This document shows positions 8,504-17,060 of a DNA stretch of 64,000 bases, in pieces. A program made the position numbers and the translations under genes. Source of the stretch: Actinoplanes lutulentus (GTDB taxonomy: Bacteria > Actinomycetota > Actinomycetes > Mycobacteriales > Micromonosporaceae); NCBI RefSeq assembly GCF_003259845.1, contig NZ_QLMJ01000026.1, positions 62,001-126,000 of the forward strand. The letters run 5' to 3'. Below the pieces are notes generated by a model. That model had not been told where the DNA came from, ran no database searches, and saw only the letters and a list, made by a program, of their open reading frames with translations. The first letter of the stretch is position 1; each line of letters starts with the position of its first letter.

Positions 8504-9742
8504 CTATGCGTCGGGCAGCGCCGCCGCCCTGGCAATCGCGCCGGGCACGGCATACATGTGCGCGAAAGCACGCGCCTGCTCACCCGTCCACAGCGACGAC
8601 CCGTGACCGTAGACCACACCCGACCGCGTCGCCGCGTCCAGCAGACTGTGCGGGCTCTTGCTGCCGAGCAGCACGATGTTGCCCTTGTGCAGCAGCACCC
8701 GCACCTGGCCGGTGACCCGGGCCTGGCTGGAGTCCAGGAACGCCCGGAAGTCATCCATGATCGGGTCGAAGTAGACGGCCTCGTGCAGCAGGTCGCCGTA
8801 CGTGTTCCCCAGCGTGGCCTTGGTGGACTGCTGGCGGTTGGAGAGCACCAGCTTCTCCAGCTCGCGGTGCGCCGCGATCAGGATCAGCATGCCGGGCGCC
8901 TCGAAACCGACCCGGGCCAGGTTGCCGACCATGGTGGAGCCCATGTGGATGCCCCGGCCGACGCCGTGCTCGCCGCCGAGCACGTTGAGCGCCGAGAGGA
9001 TCGCGAAGTTGGGGGCGTCCTTGTCGACGAGGGAGTCACCACCGGCGTACGCGGCCGCGACAACCTCGCCCTTCTCGAAGGTGAGCAGCAGCTCGACACC
9101 CTCGGCGGGCGCCGCGTCGATCGACTTCGTGTACGTCCAGGCCGACTCCGGCAGGTAGTCCCAGCTGCCGTACGTCTCCTCGCCACCGATCGAGGTGCCG
9201 ATCAGGCCCTCGTTGATCGAGTACAGCTTGACCTTCTCGCTGACCGCGAAACCGCGGCTGCGCAGGAACTCGGCTTCTTCCTCACGGACCAGCCGCTCGT
9301 CGCGTACCGGGGTGACGATCTCCAGGTGCGGAGCCAGGGCCCGGATCACCGCGTCGTAGCGGACGTGGTCGGCGCCGGCGCCGGTCGAGCCGTGCGCCAC
9401 CGCATCCGCGCCGACCTCCAGCGCGACCTGGACGACCTTCTCCGCCTGGATCAGCCGCTCGGCGCCGACACACGACGGGTACGCGCCGTTGCGCAGGTAG
9501 TTCGCCTTGATCGCGTAGGTGACGACGCGGGAGTAGAGCTCGGCGCGGGCGTCGACGACGTGGTGCTCGATCGCGCCCAGCTCCTCGGCGCGCGCGCTGA
9601 CGACCTCCGCCTCACCGCTGTGCAGGCCACCGGTGTCGATGTTCGCGGTCACCACGTCCCAGCCCTTCTCGCGGAAGTCCACGAGCAGGTACGAGGTGTC
9701 CAGACCGCCGGAGAAGGCGAGAACGATCTTGCGCTTGGTCAT
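8504..9742 (-). CDS. argG: Argininosuccinate synthase (atypical sequence group)
   Basis: ATP-dependent joining of citrulline and aspartate. 412 residues, with the PP-loop FSGGLDTSYLL (near residues 10-20) and HGSTGAGADHVRYD. The sequence is unlike the common actinobacterial ArgG (AYSGGLDTSVA, HGCTGKGNDQVRFE): it has YSINEGLIGTSIGGEETYGSW, which I associate with ArgG forms of some proteobacteria and Bacteroidetes. The start overlaps the stop of the unknown gene upstream by 4 bp (ATGA), so it is the last cistron of the arg operon. No second argG is in the window. Confidence 0.93.
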   Translation of the reverse strand: MTKRKIVLAFSGGLDTSYLLVDFREKGWDVVTANIDTGGLHSGEAEVVSARAEELGAIEHHVVDARAELYSRVVTYAIKANYLRNGAYPSCVGAERLIQAEKVVQVALEVGADAVAHGSTGAGADHVRYDAVIRALAPHLEIVTPVRDERLVREEEAEFLRSRGFAVSEKVKLYSINEGLIGTSIGGEETYGSWDYLPESAWTYTKSIDAAPAEGVELLLTFEKGEVVAAAYAGGDSLVDKDAPNFAILSALNVLGGEHGVGRGIHMGSTMVGNLARVGFEAPGMLILIAAHRELEKLVLSNRQQSTKATLGNTYGDLLHEAVYFDPIMDDFRAFLDSSQARVTGQVRVLLHKGNIVLLGSKSPHSLLDAATRSGVVYGHGSSLWTGEQARAFAHMYAVPGAIARAAALPDA

Positions 9743-10632
9743 CGGGGCAGTTCCTTCTCGAGAATCGGTACATACGTCTTACCGTCCCGGCGGACGTGGC
9801 CGGGAGGCAGGACATAGAACTCGGAGCGTCCCGCCTCGATCTGCTTCTGCATCGCCTGCTGGCGACCGTAGTCGAAGGGATCGAGCAGGAAGGTGGGCTC
9901 GGGCAAGTGTCCGCCGGGCGGGAGCGTGAGGTCGCTCTGGTACACGAACGAGCCCGGCGAGGTGTGGAACGGCACGGTGGCGACCAGGATCTTCAGCGCG
10001 CCGAACTCGGTGTGCACCTTCAGCGCGCTGTTGTCGTACTGGGTGACGCCGTCGAGTTTCTGGGCGCGGTACGCGGAGAGCGCGAGCGCCTTCGCGGCCT
10101 TGCCGAGTCCGACGGCCGGCATCAGCGACCACAGCGACCAGCCGACCCAGCGGCCGTGCTCGGCGCTCGGCGCGGCGCAGTACCCGCCGACCGGCACCGG
10201 CCCGCGGTACCCGCTGTCCCGCATCTCCTGCTGGACCGTGCGCAGCAGCTGCTTCACGTCGGTGTCGAAGCGGAAGGTGGAGCGTTCCACCATCGCCGCG
10301 AACTCCTCCTGCGGCAGGCCGGCGATGAGTGCGGCGGCCGGCATCAGGATCAGGTCGACCATCACCCACTGCGGCATCGGGATGCCCCGGTCACCGAACG
10401 CGATGCCGTTGATCACGTTGAAGTAGTTCAGGAAGTCCCGGATCGACCAGTCCTTCTCCGCCGTGTCGGTGAAGTCCAGGAAGCTGAGCTTGTGCCCGTA
10501 CGGGTTCTCGTTGAGCTGCGGGCGCAGGGTCTCGTTGGAGGCGAGGAAGAACTCCACCCCGTGCCCGACCAGCGTGTCGGTGTGGTCGGCGAAATCCGGG
10601 AAGCGCGCTTCCACGGCGGGAGTGAACGTCAT
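9739..10632 (-). CDS. Protein of unknown function inside the arginine operon
   Basis: 297 residues, not recognised. No signal peptide or membrane helix. Conserved-looking segments include LASNETLRPQLNENPYGHK, WSIRDFLNYFNVINGIAF, VPVGGYCAAPSAEHGRW and TEFGALKILVATVPFHTSP. It has 4-bp ATGA overlaps both with argR upstream and argG downstream, so its synthesis is tied to arginine enzymes. Codon use resembles its neighbours. A role linked to the atypical ArgG, to citrulline or argininosuccinate handling, or to regulation is possible, but none can be shown from sequence. I cannot assign a family. Confidence 0.85.
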   Translation of the reverse strand: MTFTPAVEARFPDFADHTDTLVGHGVEFFLASNETLRPQLNENPYGHKLSFLDFTDTAEKDWSIRDFLNYFNVINGIAFGDRGIPMPQWVMVDLILMPAAALIAGLPQEEFAAMVERSTFRFDTDVKQLLRTVQQEMRDSGYRGPVPVGGYCAAPSAEHGRWVGWSLWSLMPAVGLGKAAKALALSAYRAQKLDGVTQYDNSALKVHTEFGALKILVATVPFHTSPGSFVYQSDLTLPPGGHLPEPTFLLDPFDYGRQQAMQKQIEAGRSEFYVLPPGHVRRDGKTYVPILEKELPR

Positions 10633-11138
10633 GGATGACTCTCCTCAGAAGAATCGGACGAATCCGACCTGCTCCAGTTGCCGAGTTTCTCGGCGAGGGC
10701 GGCGCCCGAGGTGGGCCCGCCGTCACGAGCAACGACCAGGATGGTGTCGTCGCCGGCGATGGTCCCGACCACGTCCGAGAGCCCGGACCGGTCCAGCGCG
10801 CTGGCCAGGAACTGCGCGGCACCCGGCGGGGTACGCAGAACGGCGATGTTGCCGCTCGCATCCACCCCGGTGAGCAGCTCCCGCAGCAGCCGGATCAGCC
10901 GGGCCGGGCCCTGTTGCGTCTCGCGCAGCGGCCGCTTGCCGTCCTCCGGAATCAGGTACGCGCCGCTGACCTTGACCGCGTTCAGCTCCTCCAGGTCACG
11001 CGAGAGCGTGGCCTGGGTGACCTGCACACCCTCGTGGGCGAGCAGGTCGGCCAATTCGGTCTGCGAGCGCACGGTCCGGCTGCGGATCAACTCGATGATC
11101 CGCGCGTGCCGCCCGGCCCGGGTGACGGGACTGCTCAT
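10629..11138 (-). CDS. argR: Arginine repressor
   Basis: Arginine-responsive regulator, 169 residues. The N-terminal winged helix (GRHARIIELIRSRTVRSQTE, VTQATLSRDLEELNAVKV) and the C-terminal arginine-binding hexamerisation domain (GDDTILVVARDG) are present. The C-terminus has a short Ser/Asp-rich tail (RSDSSDSSEE). The start at 11138 forms a 4-bp ATGA overlap with argF. Candidate target boxes are before argC (16262-16273) and argH (7304-7317), so the repressor probably controls its own operon. Confidence 0.96.
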   Translation of the reverse strand: MSSPVTRAGRHARIIELIRSRTVRSQTELADLLAHEGVQVTQATLSRDLEELNAVKVSGAYLIPEDGKRPLRETQQGPARLIRLLRELLTGVDASGNIAVLRTPPGAAQFLASALDRSGLSDVVGTIAGDDTILVVARDGGPTSGAALAEKLGNWSRSDSSDSSEESHP

Positions 11139-12067
11139 TTCTCGTTGACCGCCAGCAGCCAGGTGAGCAGCGCCTTCTGCGCGTGCAGCCGGTTCTCCGC
11201 CTGGTCGAAGACGACGCTCTGCGGCCCGTCGAACACCTCGTCGGTGACCTCCTCGCCGCGGTGCGCCGGCAGGCAGTGCAGCACGATCGCGGACGGGTCG
11301 GCGGCGGCCAGCAGCTCCTTGTTCACCTGGTACGGCCAGAACGGGGTGAGCCGGTCCTTGCCGTCCTCCTCCTGGCCCATCGAGGTCCAGGTGTCGGTGG
11401 CGATCACGTGCGCGCCGTCGGCGGCCTCGCGCGGATCCCGCAGCACCTCGACCGAGCCGCCGGTCCATGCCGCGATCTCAGCGGCCCGGCTGACCACGGC
11501 CGGCGCCGGGTCGAAACCGGACGGGCCGGCCACCCGCACGTTCATCCCGGCCATCGCACCGGCGATCAGATAGGAGTGCGCCATGTTGTTCGCGGCGTCA
11601 CCCACGTACGCCAGGGTCTTGCCGGCTGTGCTGCCGAAGCGCTCCCGGATGGTCTGCAGGTCGGCGAGCAGCTGGCACGGGTGGTAACCGTCGCTGAGCG
11701 CGTTGATCACCGGCACCTTCACGCCGGACGCCAGCTCGGCGAGTCGCTCGTCGCCGTGCGTACGGAAGACCATCGCCGCGACGTATCGGGAGACGACCTT
11801 GCCGGCGTCGGCGAGGGTCTCGCCGCGCCCGAAGTGGGTGTTCTGGGTGTCCACGATGATCGGCTGGCCGCCCAGCTCGGCGATGCCGGCCTCGAACGAG
11901 AGCCGGGTGCGCAGGCTGGCCTTGTCGAAGAAGACCGCGACCGAACGCGGGCCGGCGAGCGGCGTGTAACCGAACCGGTTCGCCTTCATCTCGGCGGCCA
12001 GGTTCAGAACGTCGTTCTGCTCCTGCGGGGTCAGGTCGTCGTCGCGGAGGAAGTGGCGGGTGGTCAC
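11135..12067 (-). CDS. argF: Ornithine carbamoyltransferase
   Basis: Makes citrulline from ornithine and carbamoyl phosphate. 310 residues. Carbamoyl-phosphate motif KASLRTRLSFE (near 50), HPCQLLADLQT and the ornithine-site HCLPAHRGEEV are all present. Starts ATG with a 4-bp overlap with argD and ends overlapping argR. Motifs point to ornithine rather than N-acetylornithine transcarbamylase. Confidence 0.97.
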   Translation of the reverse strand: MTTRHFLRDDDLTPQEQNDVLNLAAEMKANRFGYTPLAGPRSVAVFFDKASLRTRLSFEAGIAELGGQPIIVDTQNTHFGRGETLADAGKVVSRYVAAMVFRTHGDERLAELASGVKVPVINALSDGYHPCQLLADLQTIRERFGSTAGKTLAYVGDAANNMAHSYLIAGAMAGMNVRVAGPSGFDPAPAVVSRAAEIAAWTGGSVEVLRDPREAADGAHVIATDTWTSMGQEEDGKDRLTPFWPYQVNKELLAAADPSAIVLHCLPAHRGEEVTDEVFDGPQSVVFDQAENRLHAQKALLTWLLAVNEK

Positions 12068-13218
12068 CGGATACCGTCCAGGGCAGCGATCAGGGCGTCC
12101 GCCTGATCGGAGGAGATGATCAGGGGCGGGGCGAGCCGGATGACGTCCGGCTGCGGGGCGTTCACCAGGAATCCGGCGGCGTGCAGTTTCGCCGCGACCT
12201 CCTTGGAGACCGGCTGGGTGAGCACGATGCCGAGCAGCAGCCCGGCGCCGCGCACGTGGCTGACCAGCGGGTGGTTCAGGCCTTCGATGCCGCGCCGCAG
12301 CTGCTCGCCGATCCGCTTCACGTGGTCGAGCAGGCCCTCGTTGGCGATCGTCCGGATCACCGCGAGGCCGGCCGCGCAGGAGACCGGGTTGCCGCCGAAC
12401 GTGGTGCCGTGCATCCCCGGCTGGAGCAGGTCGGCGGCCGCGCCGAACGCGATGCAGGCGCCGAGCGGCAGCCCGCCGCCGAGACCCTTGGCCAGGGTGA
12501 TCAGGTCCGGCTCGACGCCTTCGCCCTGGTGGTGGAACCAGTGCCCGGTACGCCCGATGCCGGTCTGCACCTCGTCCAGGACCAGCAGTGCTCCCGAGGA
12601 GTCGCAGATCGCCCGTGCCGCGGCCAGGTAACCGGCCGGCGGGACGACCACGCCGTTCTCACCCTGGATCGGCTCCAGGATCACCATCGCGGTCTCGGCG
12701 GTGACTGCCGCTTTCAGCGCTTCCACGTCGCCGAAGGGCACGTGCGTGACGTCACCGGGCAGCGGCAGGAACGGCGTCTGCTTCGACGGCTGGCCGGTCA
12801 GCGCGAGCGCGCCCATGGTCCGGCCGTGGAACGCGCCGTCGGTGGCGACCACGTGCGTGCGCCCGGTCAGCCGGGAGATCTTGAAGGCGGCCTCGTTGGC
12901 CTCCGCGCCGGAGTTGCAGAACAGCACCCGGCCGGAGCGCCCGGCGAGCGCCAGCAGCAGCTCGGCCAGCGCGAGCGGCGGCTCGGCGACGTAGAGGTTG
13001 GACACGTGCCCGAGCTGCTGGATCTGGCTCGTGACGGCGGCGACCACGGCCGGGTGCGCGTGGCCGAGGGCGTTCACCGCGATGCCGCCGAGGAAGTCGA
13101 CGTACTGCTTGCCGTCCTCAGCGGTGAGCACCGCGCCCTCGCCACGGACGACACCGAGGGTGGGTCCGCCGTAGTTGTTCATCATCGACGCTTGCCAGCG
13201 TTCGGGCAGCGTGCTCAT
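12064..13218 (-). CDS. argD: Acetylornithine aminotransferase
   Basis: PLP-dependent class III aminotransferase converting N-acetylglutamate semialdehyde to N-acetylornithine; it could also act as the succinyl-DAP aminotransferase, as known for some ArgD. 384 residues from the ATG at 13218 (MSTLPERWQASMMNNYGG). Visible motifs: FCNSGAEANEAAFK, LDEVQTGIGRTG, and the PLP lysine in LITLAKGLGGGLP. The reading frame continues upstream of 13218 but overlaps argB and is not family-like. 4-bp ATGA overlaps on both sides. Confidence 0.97.
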   Translation of the reverse strand: MSTLPERWQASMMNNYGGPTLGVVRGEGAVLTAEDGKQYVDFLGGIAVNALGHAHPAVVAAVTSQIQQLGHVSNLYVAEPPLALAELLLALAGRSGRVLFCNSGAEANEAAFKISRLTGRTHVVATDGAFHGRTMGALALTGQPSKQTPFLPLPGDVTHVPFGDVEALKAAVTAETAMVILEPIQGENGVVVPPAGYLAAARAICDSSGALLVLDEVQTGIGRTGHWFHHQGEGVEPDLITLAKGLGGGLPLGACIAFGAAADLLQPGMHGTTFGGNPVSCAAGLAVIRTIANEGLLDHVKRIGEQLRRGIEGLNHPLVSHVRGAGLLLGIVLTQPVSKEVAAKLHAAGFLVNAPQPDVIRLAPPLIISSDQADALIAALDGIR

Positions 13219-14081
13219 GAGGGGACCACCATGGTTCCGAATCCTTCTTCCGTGAAGACTTCGAGCAACGTCGAGTGGGCGACTCTGCCGTCGACGACGT
13301 GCGCGGCGGGCACACCACCGCGGACCGCGCGCAGGCACGCTTCCATCTTGGGCGCCATCCCGGACTCCAGCGAGGGCAGCAGCTTCTCCAGCTCGTCCGC
13401 GTCGATCTCGCTGGTCAGCGAGGAGGTGTCCGGCCAGTTCGTGTAGAGGCCGGGCACATCGGTCAGCACGACCAGCTTGCGGGCACCGAGAGCGACCGCG
13501 AGCGCCGAGGCGGCGGTGTCGGCGTTCACGTTGTGCAGCAGACCGTCCCGATCCGGCGCGACGGTGGCGACCACCGGGATCCGGCCGGCCGCGATCAGGT
13601 CGTCGACGGCCGACGTGTTGACCTCGTCGACGTCACCGACCCGGCCGAGGTCGACCTCTTCGCCGTCGATCACGGCGCCCCGGCGTACCGCGGTGAACAG
13701 GCCCGCGTCCTCGCCGGAGAGGCCGACCGCGTACGGGCCGTGCTGGTTGATCAGGCCGACCAGCTCCCGGCCGACCTGGCCGACCAGCACCATCCGGACC
13801 ACGTCCATGGCCTCCGGGGTGGTGACCCGCAGACCGCCACGGAACTCGCTCTCGATGCCGAGACGCTTGAGCATCCGGCTGATCTGCGGTCCGCCGCCGT
13901 GCACGACGACCGGCTTGATCCCGACAAGCCGCAAAAAGACGATGTCGGCGGCGAAAGCGGCCTGCAGTGCCGGGTCGATCATGGCGTTGCCGCCGTATTT
14001 GATCACGATCGTGCTGCCCTGGAACCGCTCCAGCCAGGGCAGCGCTTCGATCAGGATCTCTGCTTTTTTGATGGCTTTCAT
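13215..14081 (-). CDS. argB: N-acetylglutamate kinase
   Basis: Phosphorylates N-acetylglutamate; the usual point of arginine feedback. 288 residues from the ATG at 14081. Amino acid kinase fold: VIKYGGNAM near residue 27, VVHGGGPQISRML near 60, and the C-terminal SGMAPKMEACLRAVRGGV. The N-terminal helix (KKAEILIEALPWLERFQ) that in arginine-sensitive NAGKs forms the hexamer is present, so feedback inhibition by arginine is likely. Frame stays open far upstream but that part lies over argJ in another frame. 4-bp overlap with argJ and argD. Confidence 0.97.
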   Translation of the reverse strand: MKAIKKAEILIEALPWLERFQGSTIVIKYGGNAMIDPALQAAFAADIVFLRLVGIKPVVVHGGGPQISRMLKRLGIESEFRGGLRVTTPEAMDVVRMVLVGQVGRELVGLINQHGPYAVGLSGEDAGLFTAVRRGAVIDGEEVDLGRVGDVDEVNTSAVDDLIAAGRIPVVATVAPDRDGLLHNVNADTAASALAVALGARKLVVLTDVPGLYTNWPDTSSLTSEIDADELEKLLPSLESGMAPKMEACLRAVRGGVPAAHVVDGRVAHSTLLEVFTEEGFGTMVVPS

Positions 14082-15253
14082 GAGCTGTAAGCCGAGTTCT
14101 CGTGCACGTAGGCGTGCGACAGGTCCGTCGTCCAGATCGTCGCGTTCATCTCGCCCTCCCGCAGGTTGACGGTGATCTGCACGTCGCGACCGGACAGGTC
14201 CACCTTGGAGCGGTCCTCGGCAGCGGCACCGCCCTTGCACACCCAGACCCCGTTGATCGCGACGTCGATGCGGTCCGGTTCGAAGGCCGCGCTCGTGGTG
14301 CCGACCGCCGCGAGGATCCGGCCCCAGTTCGGGTCGTTGCCGAACAGCGCCGTCTTGACCAGGTTGTTGTTCGCGACCGTACGCCCGACCTGCACCGCGT
14401 CGGCCTCGCTGGCCGCACCGGCCACCTCGATCGCGATGTGTTTCGTGGCGCCCTCGGCGTCGCCGATCAGCTGCTGGGCCAGGTCGTGGCAGACCTCGGT
14501 GACCGCGGCGGTCAGCTCCTCCAGGGTCGGCTGCCGGTTGGAGGCGCCGCTGGCCAGCAGGATGACCGTGTCGTTCGTCGACATGCAGCCGTCCGCGTCG
14601 ATCCGGTCGAAGGTGAGCCGGGTGGCCTCGCGCAGCGCCGTGTCCAGGGTCTCGTTGTCCGCCGACGCGTCCGTGGTGATCACCACGAGCATGGTGGCGA
14701 GCGCCGGCGCCAGCATCCCGGCGCCCTTCGCGATCCCGCCGACCGACCAGCCCAGGCGCTGGGCCACCGCGTTCTTCGCGACGGTGTCGGTCGTCATGAT
14801 CGCCTCGGCGGCTTTCGGCCCGCCGTCGGCGGCGAGCGCCTTGGCGGCCGCGTTCACGCCCGGCAGCAGCTTGTCCATCGGCAGCAACTCGCCGATCAGG
14901 CCGGTCGAGCAGACCGCCACGTCGCCGGCGCCGATCATCATCGGCTTCGACCCGGTGGTTCGCAGCACCGACGCGGTGTGCTCGGCCGTGGCGTGGGTGT
15001 CCCGGAAACCCTGGGTGCCGGTGCACGCGTTGGCACCGCCGGAGTTGAGGATCACGGCCCGGACGATGCCGCCCTTGAGCACCTGCTGGCTCCAGAGCAC
15101 CGGGGCGGCCTTCACCCGGTTGCCGGTGAAGACGGCGGCCGCCGTGTAATCCGGCCCATCGTTGACGACCAGGGCGACATCCGCGTTTCCGCTGGTCTTG
15201 AGCCCGGCCGCGACGCCAGAAGCGCGGAAGCCTTTAGGGGCGGTGACGGTCAC
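14078..15253 (-). CDS. argJ: Bifunctional glutamate N-acetyltransferase / ornithine acetyltransferase
   Basis: Recycles the acetyl group from N-acetylornithine to glutamate. 391 residues. The self-cleavage site is visible at KGAGMLAPALATMLV: Ala186-Thr187, with Thr187 as the nucleophile of the beta chain. N-terminal SGNADVALV and the C-terminal AYVHENSAYSS are typical. No argA is in view, fitting a cyclic pathway in which ArgJ also supplies N-acetylglutamate. ATGA overlaps with argC and argB. Confidence 0.97.
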   Translation of the reverse strand: MTVTAPKGFRASGVAAGLKTSGNADVALVVNDGPDYTAAAVFTGNRVKAAPVLWSQQVLKGGIVRAVILNSGGANACTGTQGFRDTHATAEHTASVLRTTGSKPMMIGAGDVAVCSTGLIGELLPMDKLLPGVNAAAKALAADGGPKAAEAIMTTDTVAKNAVAQRLGWSVGGIAKGAGMLAPALATMLVVITTDASADNETLDTALREATRLTFDRIDADGCMSTNDTVILLASGASNRQPTLEELTAAVTEVCHDLAQQLIGDAEGATKHIAIEVAGAASEADAVQVGRTVANNNLVKTALFGNDPNWGRILAAVGTTSAAFEPDRIDVAINGVWVCKGGAAAEDRSKVDLSGRDVQITVNLREGEMNATIWTTDLSHAYVHENSAYSS

Positions 15254-16251
15254 GGCGCTACTCCGAAGACGCTCAAGCCCGAAGTCTCGGGCAGACCGAA
15301 CATGATGTTGGCGTTCTGCACGGCCTGACCGGCCGCGCCCTTGCCGAGGTTGTCGAGCGCGCTCACCACGATGATGCGCCCCGAGTCGATGTCGACAGTG
15401 GCCTGCAGGTGGCAGGAGTTGGAACCCGACGTGGCAGCCGTGTGCGGCCAGACGCCGTCGCCCAGCACGTGCACGAACGCCTCGTCCGCGTACGCCGCCT
15501 GGAGCGCCTCGCGCGGGTCGCCGCCGTTGAGGCGGCGGGCCGTCACGGTGGCGAGGATGCCGCGCGGCATCGGCGCCAGGATCGGCGTCATCGACAGCGT
15601 GCCCGCGCCGGTGGCCTGCTTGATCTCGGCGACGTGCTGGTGCGCGCCGACCTTGTAGGGCGACAGGTCACCCATGATCTCGCTGGCCAGCAGGTTGACC
15701 TTGGCGTTGCGGCCGGCGCCGGACGTCCCGGAGCTGGCGACCACCACGACGTCCTCGGGGTCGGCGACACCCGAGGCGATCAGCGGGGCGAGCGCCAGGG
15801 TGATCGTGGCGGCATAACAGCCGGTGTTCGCCACCCGGTTCGACGCCGCGATCGCCGCACGCGCGCCGGGCAGCTCGGGCAGGCCGTAGGTCCAGGTCCC
15901 GGCGTGCCCGCCGCCGTAGTACCGCGTCCACTGCTCGGCGCTCTCCAGCCGGAAATCGGCACCGAGGTCGACGATCTTCACCTCGGCCGGCAGCTGCGCT
16001 GCCACGGCCGCCGACTGCCCGTGCGGCAGAGCGAGAAAGACCAGATCAGCGTCGCTCAAGGTCGCCGCGTCGGTCGCCCCGAGCGTCAGGTCCAGCCCGG
16101 CGAGATGCGGGTGTACGGAACTGACGGCCGACCCCGCCTGACTGAACGCCGTCGCCGTGACGAGGTCGAACTCGGGGTGTCCCGCGAGCAGACGCAGCAG
16201 CTCGCCTCCCGCGTACCCACTTGCTCCAGCAACCGCGACCCGGATTCCCAT
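15250..16251 (-). CDS. argC: N-acetyl-gamma-glutamyl-phosphate reductase
   Basis: NADPH-dependent reductase, third step of arginine synthesis. 333 residues. N-terminal Rossmann segment AVAGASGYAGGELLRLL and catalytic Cys in VANTGCYAATITLAL. The ATG at 16251 has a GGAGG ribosome site and a GCAT-N4-ATGC palindrome right before it. First gene of the operon argC-J-B-D-F-R-unknown-G, in which all seven junctions are 4-bp ATGA overlaps. Confidence 0.97.
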   Translation of the reverse strand: MGIRVAVAGASGYAGGELLRLLAGHPEFDLVTATAFSQAGSAVSSVHPHLAGLDLTLGATDAATLSDADLVFLALPHGQSAAVAAQLPAEVKIVDLGADFRLESAEQWTRYYGGGHAGTWTYGLPELPGARAAIAASNRVANTGCYAATITLALAPLIASGVADPEDVVVVASSGTSGAGRNAKVNLLASEIMGDLSPYKVGAHQHVAEIKQATGAGTLSMTPILAPMPRGILATVTARRLNGGDPREALQAAYADEAFVHVLGDGVWPHTAATSGSNSCHLQATVDIDSGRIIVVSALDNLGKGAAGQAVQNANIMFGLPETSGLSVFGVAP

Positions 16252-16261
16252 ACCAACCTCC

Positions 16262-16273
16262 GCATGACTATGC
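16262..16273 (-). promoter_or_regulatory. Candidate ARG box in front of argC
   Basis: GCAT-GACT-ATGC palindrome 10 bp upstream of the argC start; in argC sense the core reads TGCATAGTCATGC, similar to the box at 7304 and to the Streptomyces ARG box as I recall it. Binding here would block the ribosome-site region and probably the promoter. Confidence 0.6.
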
Positions 16274-16351
16274 AGAGAACCGTATCAAGTCTCATCCGAG
16301 GTGGCAAAGACGTTCCACATGTCGGCGGCGGGCGTCACACCCTTGAGGGTT

Positions 16352-17053
16352 TCAGCTGATCGCGTCGTCCACGCCGGTCTCGCGCTTGCCCAGGAAGATC
16401 GGGTCCCGCCCGGACAACACGTCACCGGCCGCCTTGACTGCCGCGAACTCCTCGCGGATCTCCCCACGCAACCAGATCTGCCGGTACGCGCGAACCGACT
16501 CGTCACCCACCCCGGTCGAGTCGATGCCCAGCGTCCGGCAGAGCGCCACCGCCCGCTCGATGTGGAAGGTCTGTGTCACCACGATCGCCTGGCGCACCCC
16601 GAAGACCTCCCGCGCCCGGGCACACGAGTCGTACGTGTCGAAGCCGGCGTGGTCGAGCACCACCCGGGACGCGGGCACACCGTGTGCCACCAGCCAGACC
16701 ATCATCGAGCCCGGTTCGTCGTAGTCCCAGTTCGCGTGGTCGCCGGAGACCAGGATCGCCTTGACCTTGCCGGCCGCCCAGAGCTGCCGGGCGACCTCGA
16801 GGCGCGCTTCGAGGAACGGCGACGGCTGCCCACCGGAGTTGACCTGCGCGCCGAGGACCAGGGCGACCGGTGCGGCCGGTACGGCGTCCACCGCATAGAT
16901 GTGGCCGGCGGCCGACGACCGTACCCAATCGATGGAGGCCGCGGTGGTGGCGACCGTGAGGGTCGCGCCCAGCGCGCCCAGGGTGATCAGACGGCGGAGC
17001 CAGCGGTTCTTCAGCACGCGCCCGAGGATGGCAAATCCGGTCAATGGCAGCAT
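16352..17053 (-). CDS. SanA/YdcF-like DUF218 membrane protein
   Basis: 233 residues. An N-terminal membrane segment (LITLGALGATLTVATTAAS, about residues 22-40) anchors an extracytoplasmic DUF218 domain: VALVLGAQVNSGGQPSP, ILVSGDHANWDYDEP, VVLDHAGFDTYDSCARA and VVTQTFHIERAV. E. coli SanA, of this family, is linked to envelope barrier function; the chemistry is unknown. A start at an internal GTG (VLKNRWLRRL) is possible. It lies upstream of argC on the same strand but is separated by the ARG box and about 100 bp, so co-expression is doubtful. Confidence 0.85.
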   Translation of the reverse strand: MLPLTGFAILGRVLKNRWLRRLITLGALGATLTVATTAASIDWVRSSAAGHIYAVDAVPAAPVALVLGAQVNSGGQPSPFLEARLEVARQLWAAGKVKAILVSGDHANWDYDEPGSMMVWLVAHGVPASRVVLDHAGFDTYDSCARAREVFGVRQAIVVTQTFHIERAVALCRTLGIDSTGVGDESVRAYRQIWLRGEIREEFAAVKAAGDVLSGRDPIFLGKRETGVDDAIS

Positions 17054-17060
17054 TACCGCC

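Noticed and set aside
14082..15026. Long N-terminal extension of ArgB
   Set aside because: Arg/Gly-rich frame overlapping argJ; ArgB family length fits the ATG at 14081.
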